DNA of 64,000 bases from NCBI RefSeq assembly GCF_008033235.1, contig NZ_CP042432.1:3844001-3908000 (forward strand), read 5' to 3'. The notes under the pieces are model-generated. The model did no database searches and was not told where the DNA came from. It saw only the letters and a program-made list of their open reading frames with translations. Below, piece by piece: positions 1 through 7,580 of this stretch. Positions within the stretch are counted from its first letter, which is position 1. Each line of letters begins with the position of its first letter. This DNA is from Anseongella ginsenosidimutans. Lineage in GTDB: Bacteria > Bacteroidota > Bacteroidia > Sphingobacteriales > Sphingobacteriaceae. The translations under genes were made by a program, and so were the position numbers.

Positions 1-38
1 TCAGGACGGCTATGAACTGGCCGTTTGGTCAGAATAGG

Positions 39-1640
39 CTAACGGGATATCTTATCAAGCGCAATATTTGCGCTGATCCCGATCTGTTCAATGAAGTTCC
101 TGTCATGCGAAATTACCAGCAGTGTACCCTTATAATCTTTTATCGCCAGGGTTAACACCTCCAGGCTCTGGATATCCAGGTTATTCGTTGGTTCGTCCAG
201 TATGAGCATATCGGGCATGTTATTACTGATCCCTAAACAGCAAAGCGTCAGTTTCATTTTTTCTCCGCCGCTTAAGCCGGCGCACTTCCTGTCCCATACT
301 TCCGGTGAAAACTGGGAATAATGCAGCAGCGATTTCAAATCATGTTCCTCCAGGTTGCCGGTATTATATTTTTGAACCTGCTCAAACAGGCTCAGTTGTT
401 CATCAATCAGCGTATAGTCCTGGTCCAGGTATAAATAGCTGAATTCCGCCTTAAATATCTCCCCAATAGCAGGCTGAAAGCGGCCCATTATGAGTTGAAG
501 GAGCGTCGTTTTACCAGAGCCGTTTTCGCCTTCGATCCTTATCCTGTCGCCAGACCGGACCTGGAAGGAGAGCGGCGGCCAAAGGTTCTTTTTCTCGTAA
601 GAAAAACCGATCTTCCTCGCATCAACCAGGACTTTTCCCTGATGGAGGCCGGATTCCTTTAGATTGATCCTTAGCGCCTGGGATTGGCGGATCTGTAACC
701 TGGTCTGCCGGAGGCTATCGGCAATATCATGCACTTTCTCCTGGTGGGCACCCTGCAGCCTGGCTGTACTCTGTTCGGCTTTTCTTTTAAGATTTCCGGC
801 CACGATACGCGGCAGTGAATGACTTTTGCTCAGGGATTTCCCCTTCGCCTCCATTTTCTGTCTTTGCGCCGTCATATCCCGGGCTTTTTGCTTCGCCTGT
901 TTAAGCATTTTAGCTTGTTCATCCAATTGAGACTGAAGGGCATTCAACTTGCTTTCCTTTTGCTCCCTGTAAAAGTCATAATTACCGCCAAACAATTCGA
1001 CGCCGGCCGCGCTCAGCTCAAGGGTGCTGTCCGGCGGGCTTAACAGCGCCTTGTCGTGACTGACCACCAATATCGTTGCCTTGCTTTTCCCGATAAAATC
1101 ATAAAGCAAGTCGCGGCTTGATGCGTCCATGTGATTGGATGGTTCGTCCAGCAGGATGACTCCCGGAGCGTGGACCAGCAAACCGGCCAGGAAGACCTTG
1201 GTTTTCTCACCCCCGCTGAGGCTTTTCATCCTTTGCCATAAATCAAGGTGTTCAAGACGCCAAAATAAAAGCGCAGCCTGAACCCTCTCTCCTATTTCCC
1301 AGTCATCCTCCAGATCGGCAAAATTGCCGGCGGCGGCATCACCTTCCAATATAGCCCGCAAAGCGTTCAATTTTCTTTCCACCATTAACGCTTCAGCTAC
1401 GGAAAGATGATCGTATTGCCCCAGGTGCTGCGGCACGTAATAAGCCTTTTCGGAAAGAATAACTTGCCCGGCCGAAGGAGGAAGCCATCCGGCGATGACC
1501 TGTAAAAGAGTTGATTTTCCTGTGCCGTTATTACCGACTAACGCAACCTTACCCCCTTTTGGAATAGTAAAATCCAGATTTTCGAACAAAGTTTCCCTGT
1601 CGGGATGCAAATAGCTAAGCGATTTGATCGTGACGCTCAT
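39..1640 (-). CDS. ABC-F family ATP-binding protein
   Basis: 533 aa, two ABC cassettes and no membrane segments, so a soluble ABC-F protein that acts on the ribosome rather than a transporter. Cassette 1 has Walker A GNNGTGKST (36-44), signature LSGGEKTK (141-148) and Walker B VILLDEP (161-167). Cassette 2 has GENGSGKTT (371-379), LSGGEKMKL (about 456-464) and LILDEPTNNLD. The linker (about 215-330) is long, charged and helical, like the P-site tRNA interaction motif. Family members either adjust translation (EttA/Uup type) or protect the ribosome from antibiotics (Msr/Lsa/Vga type). There is no C-terminal Uup coiled coil, and the long linker leans toward the protection type, but this is inference. 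The gene diverges from the SNF2 helicase and has an unusually long leader with two mini-ORFs. Confidence 0.93.
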   Translation of the reverse strand: MSVTIKSLSYLHPDRETLFENLDFTIPKGGKVALVGNNGTGKSTLLQVIAGWLPPSAGQVILSEKAYYVPQHLGQYDHLSVAEALMVERKLNALRAILEGDAAAGNFADLEDDWEIGERVQAALLFWRLEHLDLWQRMKSLSGGEKTKVFLAGLLVHAPGVILLDEPSNHMDASSRDLLYDFIGKSKATILVVSHDKALLSPPDSTLELSAAGVELFGGNYDFYREQKESKLNALQSQLDEQAKMLKQAKQKARDMTAQRQKMEAKGKSLSKSHSLPRIVAGNLKRKAEQSTARLQGAHQEKVHDIADSLRQTRLQIRQSQALRINLKESGLHQGKVLVDARKIGFSYEKKNLWPPLSFQVRSGDRIRIEGENGSGKTTLLQLIMGRFQPAIGEIFKAEFSYLYLDQDYTLIDEQLSLFEQVQKYNTGNLEEHDLKSLLHYSQFSPEVWDRKCAGLSGGEKMKLTLCCLGISNNMPDMLILDEPTNNLDIQSLEVLTLAIKDYKGTLLVISHDRNFIEQIGISANIALDKISR

Positions 1641-1673
1641 AACAAAATGAAAAGAATAAAATAATAGCTAAGT

Positions 1674-1750
1674 ATTGCTTTCAACAGCAATTATTCCGTT
1701 GGGTTGGAATTCATGACGGCTTAACCGCCTGTTTACTTAGTTATTTTCAT
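1674..1750 (-). promoter_or_regulatory. Possible attenuator leader of the ABC-F gene (two mini-ORFs and a hairpin)
   Basis: Within the leader, minus-strand mini-ORF 1 (1750 to 1733) encodes MKITK and mini-ORF 2 (1714 to 1691) encodes MNSNPTE. They are followed by a 6-bp stem, ATTGCT (1691-1686) with AGCAAT (1679-1674), and a T-rich stretch before the start codon. Leader-peptide attenuation is well established for antibiotic-resistance ABC-F genes. The hairpin is short and the T-run is interrupted, so this remains a suggestion. Confidence 0.3.
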
Positions 1751-1776
1751 TGGTGCAGCTTTTCGTTTACGACAGG

Positions 1777-1784
1777 CAAATATA
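1777..1784 (-). promoter_or_regulatory. Candidate -7 box for the ABC-F gene
   Basis: On the minus strand this reads TATATTTG, an exact match to the Bacteroidota -7 consensus TAnnTTTG. It lies about 137 bases upstream of the ABC-F start codon, implying a leader of roughly 130 bases. No TTG is present 19 bases further upstream, so the -33 part is weak. Confidence 0.45.
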
Positions 1785-1798
1785 GCCAAATTTTTGGC

Positions 1799-1806
1799 TA
1801 ATTTTG
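1799..1806 (+). promoter_or_regulatory. Candidate -7 box for the SNF2 helicase gene
   Basis: TAATTTTG matches TAnnTTTG. It ends only 6 bases before the chosen ATG at 1813, so the transcript would be leaderless or nearly so. No TTG lies at the expected 19-base spacing. Confidence 0.4.
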
Positions 1807-1812
1807 AAAAGC

Positions 1813-4800
1813 ATGGATCACGTCTATACGATTCCCGGGTTCGATATATCAGCGCTCAATGAAATTTTTGTACAACGGCATAGCGGAGAATCGCTGCCTG
1901 TTGAACAAAAAGGATTCCGGGACCTGAATATAGAAAGCATTGGAATTAATTCCGCATTATTCTCGCATTTGGAAGAAGCCGGCAGCATCGAAACCTGGCT
2001 GGTCCAGCAAGATACCGGTCTTTACCTCTCCTGTTCCTGCGCCGCACTTACTGAAAAGCTCTGCCGGCACCAGAGCCGCGCGCTGCTGGCAATCAGCCGC
2101 AGAACGGAACTCCGGATATTTTTTGACGCTGCCTTAAGGCATGAAAAACTCAGGGACTTCGCTCTTCCTTACGGATTGCAGCAGGAGCAAAACCTGGATA
2201 CATATTTCCGGGTAGAATATGCTAACGGACAGAACGTCATCCGGCCGGCATCGGCGAACCTGTTTCCCCTGAACAGGGAATATACCCTGCAACTCCAGGA
2301 CCAGTTCTCTGCCGGAAACCAGGGAAGCGGGATCGTTAAACGTTCCGAAGATCATATAATGCTGCTGGTCTTTAAACAGCATAAATACTATAAGCACCTC
2401 ATTATAGAACTGGCGGAAGCGTCCCTTACCCAAAGCGGAAAGCCTAAAAACCCGGTAGTACCCGTAAATGCACTGGAAAAAATATGGAATGCGGTCAGTC
2501 CCGCTGAATCAAAATTCTTCAGCGCCGTCCACCTGTTCCGGAATAAAGCCGCGGACGAGCAGCCGGGGATCACTATCGAAGCCCTGAAAGCCATCCTGAA
2601 AAATCCGCTCGGACTTCCGCTTTACCGCCATGAGGCTGCCGTCTCTGAAAATATGACCGCAGCTTCCCTGAGTCCCCTGCAGACCGGGCATACCTTGTAT
2701 GACTTGCAGCTGCAGGTCGTTAAAAACGATCCCTTTTATGAACTTACCGCCGAACTGGATATAAGCGGATCAAAATGCCGCCTTGAGGATACGTCCGTCC
2801 AATTTGGCTATTTTCTGGCTGCCGGGCCCTCCCTTCACCTGATTGGCAACACAAAGTTGCTGAATGTGATCTCCTTCCTCAAAAAACACCAGGACAAGCT
2901 GCTCATTCATCAATCAAAATACCACGATTTCAGGGATACCGTACTTAGCAGGCTGGAAGAAAGCACAGCCATTGATTACGCCTATCTGCCACCCGCCAGC
3001 CTTGAACAGCTTATGGAACACCAGCTGGACAAAGCACCGGAAAAACTGCTCTACCTGGCGGATTCCGGAGCCTATGTAGAGCTGAACCCGGTAATGAGAT
3101 ACGGAGATATTGAAATACCGGTCCTGAGCAAAAAACAGATTTACCCTAAAGGCATTAAAACCGGATTCCGGGTAAACAGGGATAAGGAAGCTGAAATAGC
3201 TTTTACTTCGCTCGTAATGAGGCAACATCCTTATTTCCATGAACAGGTGGAAGAACAATTACCCTATTTCTACCTCCACAAAAAACATTTCCTGGATGAA
3301 AAGTGGTTTCTGGACGCTTTTGAGGAATGGCAGAATAAAGGTATTCGCATATTCGGGTTCAATAAATTGCAGAAGAACAGTCTGAATCCGCATAAAGCAA
3401 AAATTACCGTCAGGATCCTGAGCGGCACGGATTGGTTCAATGCTGAAATAGCCTTGCAATACGGAAACAAAAAGGCCTCTTTAAAACAGGTCCATAAAGC
3501 CATCAGGAATAAAAGCAAATACGTACGCCTGGGAGATGGAACAATGGGCATTCTACCCGAAGAATGGATAGAAAAGTTCCGGGACTATTTCAGCGCCGGG
3601 GAAGTGACGGATAACCATATCCGGATCGCGAAAGTAAATTTCAGGGCCGTTGGCGAACTATTCGAAGAGGAAGTCCTGGATAATGCCGCGAAAAAGGAAC
3701 TGGCTTTACTGGAGTCGAAACTGGCGAACCTGGAAGGTATGGAAGAAGCGGAAGTTCCTGCGGAGCTGAACGCCCATCTGCGAGCGTACCAGAAACAGGG
3801 CCTAAGCTGGCTCAACTTTCTGGACGACCACCGGTTCGGCGGCTGCCTGGCAGATGACATGGGCTTGGGGAAAACGCTTCAGATCATTGCTTTCCTCCTG
3901 CTGCAGCGACAAAAACGAGGGCATACTACGAGCTTGCTGCTGGTGCCCACTTCCCTTGTCTTTAACTGGAAGCAGGAGATTGACAAGTTCGCTCCTTCTT
4001 TAAAAGTATTCACGCATTACGGGCCGGACAGGAACGGCCATACCAGGGAATTCGGGGATCACGAACTCATTATCACTACCTACGGCACCCTTCTTTCGGA
4101 TATTTCCTTCCTGAAGGATTTTTCATTTAATTACATCTTCGCGGACGAATCGCAAAATATCAAAAACCCGGATTCGCAACGGTATCAGGCAGCCCGCCTG
4201 CTTAAATCAGCGAACAGGATCGCCATTACCGGAACCCCGGTGGAGAACAATACCTTCGACCTCTTCGGACAGCTCTCTTTTGCCTGCCCCGGCCTGCTGG
4301 GAAGCAAACAGTATTTCAAGGAGATATACGCCGTCCCCATTGATCAGTTCAAGGACAGGAAACGGTCCAGGGAACTGCAGGAAAAGGTCCGGCCGTTTAT
4401 CTTGCGGAGGACGAAAAAGCAGGTAGCCGGCGAACTGCCCGAGAAAACCGAAATGGTTTTGTTCTGTGAAATGCCCCCGGAGCAGCAAAAAATATATACC
4501 GCTTTTGAAAAAGAGTTCCGGGATTACATTTGCAGTAAAACGAATGAAGAACTCCCCAAAAGCTCCGTTCATGTACTGAAAGGCCTGACCCGCCTCCGGC
4601 AGATCTGCAACTCCCCCCTCCTGCTGAACGATGAGGAGATCAACGTTAAAGAATCCGGAAAAATGAACGTTCTCCTGGAGCAGCTGCTCAGCAAATCAGC
4701 CAATCATAAGATCTTAGTTTTCTCGCAATTCGTTTCCATGCTGGACCTGGTCAAAAAAGAGCTGGAAGAAAGGGGGATCGGCTATTCCTACCTTTGCGGC

Positions 4801-5133
4801 AGCACCAGGAACCGTGAGCAGGTCGTCCGCGAATTCCAATCGGAGGACACCAGGCGAATCTTCCTGATCAGCCTGAAAGCAGGAGGCAACGGGTTGAATT
4901 TAACGCCAGCCGATTATGTTTACCTGATAGACCCCTGGTGGAACCCCGCAGTAGAGAACCAGGCCATTGACAGGATCTACCGGATTGGCCAAAAGAAAAA
5001 TGTCGTGGCTGTCAGGCTTATCTGCTCAGGGACCATTGAAGAAAAGATCATGAACCTGCAGGAAACAAAGAAGGAATTGTTTCATAACCTGATCAGGAAA
5101 GACAACTTGCTTAAATTACTAGAGCTGCGTTAA
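1813..5133 (+). CDS. SWIM zinc-finger SNF2-family helicase
   Basis: About 1106 aa. An upstream TTG at 1804 is also in frame, but the ATG at 1813 fits better. A SWIM zinc finger (C-x-C ... C-x-H, about residues 74-86) opens the protein. A long lineage-specific region follows, then the SNF2 ATPase: motif I DDMGLGKT near residue 680, motif II as DESQ (usually DEAQ/DEAH) near 777, and motif III TGTPVENN. The C-terminal RecA lobe includes the AGGNGLNLT and QAIDRIYRIGQ motifs (about 957-1090). Bacterial members translocate on DNA and are thought to act in transcription recycling or DNA repair. No methylase or nuclease is adjacent, so a defence role is not supported. The stop codon lies inside a terminal inverted repeat. 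Confidence 0.95.
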   Translation: MDHVYTIPGFDISALNEIFVQRHSGESLPVEQKGFRDLNIESIGINSALFSHLEEAGSIETWLVQQDTGLYLSCSCAALTEKLCRHQSRALLAISRRTELRIFFDAALRHEKLRDFALPYGLQQEQNLDTYFRVEYANGQNVIRPASANLFPLNREYTLQLQDQFSAGNQGSGIVKRSEDHIMLLVFKQHKYYKHLIIELAEASLTQSGKPKNPVVPVNALEKIWNAVSPAESKFFSAVHLFRNKAADEQPGITIEALKAILKNPLGLPLYRHEAAVSENMTAASLSPLQTGHTLYDLQLQVVKNDPFYELTAELDISGSKCRLEDTSVQFGYFLAAGPSLHLIGNTKLLNVISFLKKHQDKLLIHQSKYHDFRDTVLSRLEESTAIDYAYLPPASLEQLMEHQLDKAPEKLLYLADSGAYVELNPVMRYGDIEIPVLSKKQIYPKGIKTGFRVNRDKEAEIAFTSLVMRQHPYFHEQVEEQLPYFYLHKKHFLDEKWFLDAFEEWQNKGIRIFGFNKLQKNSLNPHKAKITVRILSGTDWFNAEIALQYGNKKASLKQVHKAIRNKSKYVRLGDGTMGILPEEWIEKFRDYFSAGEVTDNHIRIAKVNFRAVGELFEEEVLDNAAKKELALLESKLANLEGMEEAEVPAELNAHLRAYQKQGLSWLNFLDDHRFGGCLADDMGLGKTLQIIAFLLLQRQKRGHTTSLLLVPTSLVFNWKQEIDKFAPSLKVFTHYGPDRNGHTREFGDHELIITTYGTLLSDISFLKDFSFNYIFADESQNIKNPDSQRYQAARLLKSANRIAITGTPVENNTFDLFGQLSFACPGLLGSKQYFKEIYAVPIDQFKDRKRSRELQEKVRPFILRRTKKQVAGELPEKTEMVLFCEMPPEQQKIYTAFEKEFRDYICSKTNEELPKSSVHVLKGLTRLRQICNSPLLLNDEEINVKESGKMNVLLEQLLSKSANHKILVFSQFVSMLDLVKKELEERGIGYSYLCGSTRNREQVVREFQSEDTRRIFLISLKAGGNGLNLTPADYVYLIDPWWNPAVENQAIDRIYRIGQKKNVVAVRLICSGTIEEKIMNLQETKKELFHNLIRKDNLLKLLELR

Positions 5134-5226
5134 GCGTGAATTGTCGCATAAGTCGCAGGTATTGTTCCCGGCAACGCGAAAACCAGTCTACACAGCGGTG
5201 ACCACGGGCCACGCTTAACGCAGCTC
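5122..5226 (+). repeat. Dispersed repeat with 17-bp terminal inverted repeats, copy 1
   Basis: The ends form a perfect 17-bp inverted repeat: GAGCTGCGTTAAGCGTG at 5122-5138 and its reverse complement at 5210-5226. The left arm contains the stop codon of the SNF2 gene. The core 5124-5196 recurs in inverted orientation at 27902-27975 between thiG and thiH. About 105 bp without an open frame, this resembles a MITE or REP-type element, and folded it could also act as a bidirectional terminator between the two convergent genes. No target-site duplication is visible. Confidence 0.7.
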
Positions 5227-5235
5227 CGGAAAACT

Positions 5236-5769
5236 TCAGCTAACCGCCAAACTGATGTGTGCCAGGTGATGCTCCAGGTGCCAGGCAGACATGGCAATAG
5301 CCTGCGCCTGGTTGATCGTATATTTCCTCACCGGGTGATAATAAGCGATTTTCAATTGCTCTTCGGTCAATGAACGGAGCAAAAACAGGTATCTTCTGGT
5401 AATTCCGTCGAGCATCAGTAAGGAATCCTCCACCGGCTCATCGCGTGCATCCGGAGTAACCGCCCAGCCGTCCATGTCAATAAGCGTCACTTCTTTATAG
5501 TCGGCTTCCGTAAGCGCTTTTTTCATGCGTAAAAAATGAAGTAGCTGGATATCGGCCACATGGTGAACGAGCTGCTGCACGTTCCAGCTTCCCGGACGAT
5601 ATGTTTTCGAGAGATCTTCCGGGGGCAACATTTCCATCAGCAACTTAAAGCGAAGCGGCGCTTCTTCAATGACGGCAATCATCGAATTAATTTCTTCCCC
5701 GGAATATTGCTCTTTTCTTACAAAAGGCCCGATAGGATATCGGAGATGATCTGTTTTAGTGCTTTCCAT
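5236..5769 (-). CDS. DinB/YfiT-type putative metal-dependent hydrolase (bacillithiol-transferase family)
   Basis: 177 aa from the ATG at 5769; an in-frame extension to 5796 adds nine unlikely residues. The start MESTKTDHLRYPIGPF and the body match the YfiT branch of the DinB four-helix superfamily. Three histidine sites for a divalent metal are visible: HHVAD near residue 62, and HLEHHLAH near the C-terminus. Family members transfer thiols such as bacillithiol, or hydrolyse small substrates. Bacillithiol occurs in many Bacteroidota, so a thiol S-transferase role is likely but not proven. Convergent with the SNF2 gene across the repeat element. Confidence 0.85.
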   Translation of the reverse strand: MESTKTDHLRYPIGPFVRKEQYSGEEINSMIAVIEEAPLRFKLLMEMLPPEDLSKTYRPGSWNVQQLVHHVADIQLLHFLRMKKALTEADYKEVTLIDMDGWAVTPDARDEPVEDSLLMLDGITRRYLFLLRSLTEEQLKIAYYHPVRKYTINQAQAIAMSAWHLEHHLAHISLAVS

Positions 5770-5827
5770 GCTTAAAGATAGCCAAAAAAATGGCACATTT
5801 TTCCAATTTAAGCGCCTGGAAATACGT

Positions 5828-5835
5828 TAAATTTG
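5828..5835 (+). promoter_or_regulatory. Candidate -7 box for the VOC gene
   Basis: TAAATTTG matches TAnnTTTG and lies 18 bases before the ATG at 5854. No TTG at the ideal upstream spacing. Confidence 0.4.
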
Positions 5836-5853
5836 GATATTAAACATAAAAAA

Positions 5854-6225
5854 ATGAATATCCCAAAAGAACACCAACGGCTGATGCCCTATTTCATTCT
5901 GAAAGGGGCTGAAAAATTTATTAACTTCACTACCGCGGTCTTTGGCGCAGAGCTGATAGCCAGGCACCAGCAAGAAGGAGGCGAGGGCATTATGCATGCG
6001 GAGATCAGGATCGGCGAAACGGTCATCATGTTTGCCGAAGCGACCGAACAATGGCCGCCGCAGACCGGCAGTATCTTCATTTACGTGGAAAATGCCGATA
6101 GCACATATGCCACCGCGCTACGGGAAGGAGCCGTTTCTGTAATGGAGCCAGCCGACAAGGGATACGGAAGAAGCGGCGGCGTTAAAGATCCAACCGGCGT
6201 AACCTGGTGGATCACTTCCCTATAA
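5854..6225 (+). CDS. VOC-family (glyoxalase/PhnB-like) protein
   Basis: 123 aa from ATG 5854. A TTG in frame at 5833 lies inside a promoter-like box and is rejected. The sequence shows one PhnB-type beta-alpha-beta-beta-beta module: LMPYFILKGAEKFINFTTAVFG, then HAEIRIGETVIMFAE, then the C-terminal GYGRSGGVKDPTGVTWWI typical of the PhnB/YdcJ-like subgroup. These proteins bind small molecules or act as lyases or isomerases; the substrate is unknown. The stop codon is separated by one base from the start of a decayed AraC gene, suggesting the two were once cotranscribed. Confidence 0.85.
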   Translation: MNIPKEHQRLMPYFILKGAEKFINFTTAVFGAELIARHQQEGGEGIMHAEIRIGETVIMFAEATEQWPPQTGSIFIYVENADSTYATALREGAVSVMEPADKGYGRSGGVKDPTGVTWWITSL

Positions 6226-6226
6226 A

Positions 6227-6728
6227 ATGAATTATCAGACTTTCAAACCAAAAGCAGGACTGGCGCATCTGGTCAGATTTTTCTGGATCCCCGAGGGAAA
6301 GCGGCCTTATACGCATTTTTCTCTCCCGGATGCCGGGAAAACACGGTGAAGCTATTCCTTCGTTCACGGCAGGCCTGCATGCACAAAGCCATAGGCAATG
6401 CCCGGCATAATAAGGAACGCATCCGGTTGCTGGAAACTTTCATCGAAAAGTGCTACTTAAAAAAAGATCAGGCTATGCTGCCCGTATTCAAATCCATTCA
6501 GCTAATTATCGAAAAAAGAGGTTTGGTAAAGATCGCCGACCTTCCTCCGGCTGTCTGCCTCTCCGAGAGACAGTTTAAAAGACAATTCATCCGCAATACA
6601 GGTTTTACCCCAAACAGGCACATTTTATCAATGATTTCAGGGAATTTTCCGGCATTTACCCAAAAAGTTTCTTCTCCGGCAAATCAGGTGTAACCGTCTG
6701 GAGAGACGTTTTGGCATCGTTCCGATAG
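6227..6728 (+). pseudogene. Decayed AraC-family regulator
   Basis: Three pieces of one AraC regulator lie in different frames. The ATG at 6227 opens 40 codons (MNYQTFKPKAGLAHLVRFFW...) resembling the sensor N-terminus, then a TGA at 6347 ends it. A second frame from 6346 carries the first helix-turn-helix (about LVKIADLPPAVCLSERQFKR) up to GFTPNR. A third frame then reads AHFINDFREFSGIYPKSFFSG, the conserved end of the second AraC helix-turn-helix, before stopping at 6726-6728. Most of the sensor domain and part of the second HTH are deleted. The product cannot be a working regulator. Confidence 0.8.
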
Positions 6729-6739
6729 GAAAATCCTAC

Positions 6740-7504
6740 CTAAAAACGCAGTAAAGGCATTTTCTGGAGGGCTTGCAGCAGCAGGAATACTGTTAGAATA
6801 AAATAGCCCGCGGCAAATAACTGTACACTGCGGTTATTCTTAGCGATATAATAGCCAAATAAGGGCAGCACCTGCAATGAATGAATGCCTATGAAATGGG
6901 CAACCCGCAGATCGCCGTACTGGTTGCTCCAGTTAAATACCGGAAGCCCGGAACCACCATCCGGTGCGCCCACCGTATGTGAAAGAAGGGAAGCCATGAC
7001 GCCGCCCTCAAAAGCAAATACTACAAACAGGACAATACCCAGGCGAATGCCCCATACATAAGACATAGGGATATCAAATTGCCTTTGTTTGAAGAAATAA
7101 TAGCCGATTACCCCCGTCCATGCCGTCAGCGTAGAAATGGCAATACCCATAAAGATAAAAAGTGACTGGTAAAAGGGAGTGCTGATATTAAAATGCGACA
7201 ACCTTCCATTGGCGGCCTGCCAGGTGATGATCACCTGCTCAATGATCATCACGACAACAACGGCCCATGTATAAATTCTGACGCGGGCTTTGTTGTTAAG
7301 GTACGCCAGGAGCCAGCCCATTGTCCAGCAAAATATCCAAATGGAGAAAAAGAACTTCATAGGCTTGATCCAGGCATTAATACCCAATACAATCGTCCCG
7401 GATGTTTGGGTCATAATGATGCTGACGATACCGCCGATGAAATATAACCAGCCAAAATAATAAAGAATGGGGTTTCGCTTTTCTAACTCGATTAGAAATT
7501 TCAT
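6740..7504 (-). CDS. Conserved integral membrane protein, function unknown
   Basis: 254 aa with about seven hydrophobic helices (around 15-40, 50-70, 77-95, 112-135, 150-175, 200-220, 225-245) and short loops. It begins MKFLIELEKRNPILYYFGWLYF. No enzyme motif or transporter signature is recognised. It is separated from dnaE2 by 76 bases and is transcribed in the same direction, so it could be the last gene of the mutasome transcript, but nothing functional ties them. I do not recognise the family beyond similarity to hypothetical membrane proteins of Bacteroidota. Confidence 0.75.
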   Translation of the reverse strand: MKFLIELEKRNPILYYFGWLYFIGGIVSIIMTQTSGTIVLGINAWIKPMKFFFSIWIFCWTMGWLLAYLNNKARVRIYTWAVVVVMIIEQVIITWQAANGRLSHFNISTPFYQSLFIFMGIAISTLTAWTGVIGYYFFKQRQFDIPMSYVWGIRLGIVLFVVFAFEGGVMASLLSHTVGAPDGGSGLPVFNWSNQYGDLRVAHFIGIHSLQVLPLFGYYIAKNNRSVQLFAAGYFILTVFLLLQALQKMPLLRF

Positions 7505-7580
7505 GGGTCTACAATTTTCTGCGATCTATATAGAACGCAGGAACAAGATAAATATTGAAATGCAGGTAATCAACCGGGTG

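Noticed and set aside
1..38. End of a gene at the window edge
   Set aside because: Too short to assign to any protein.
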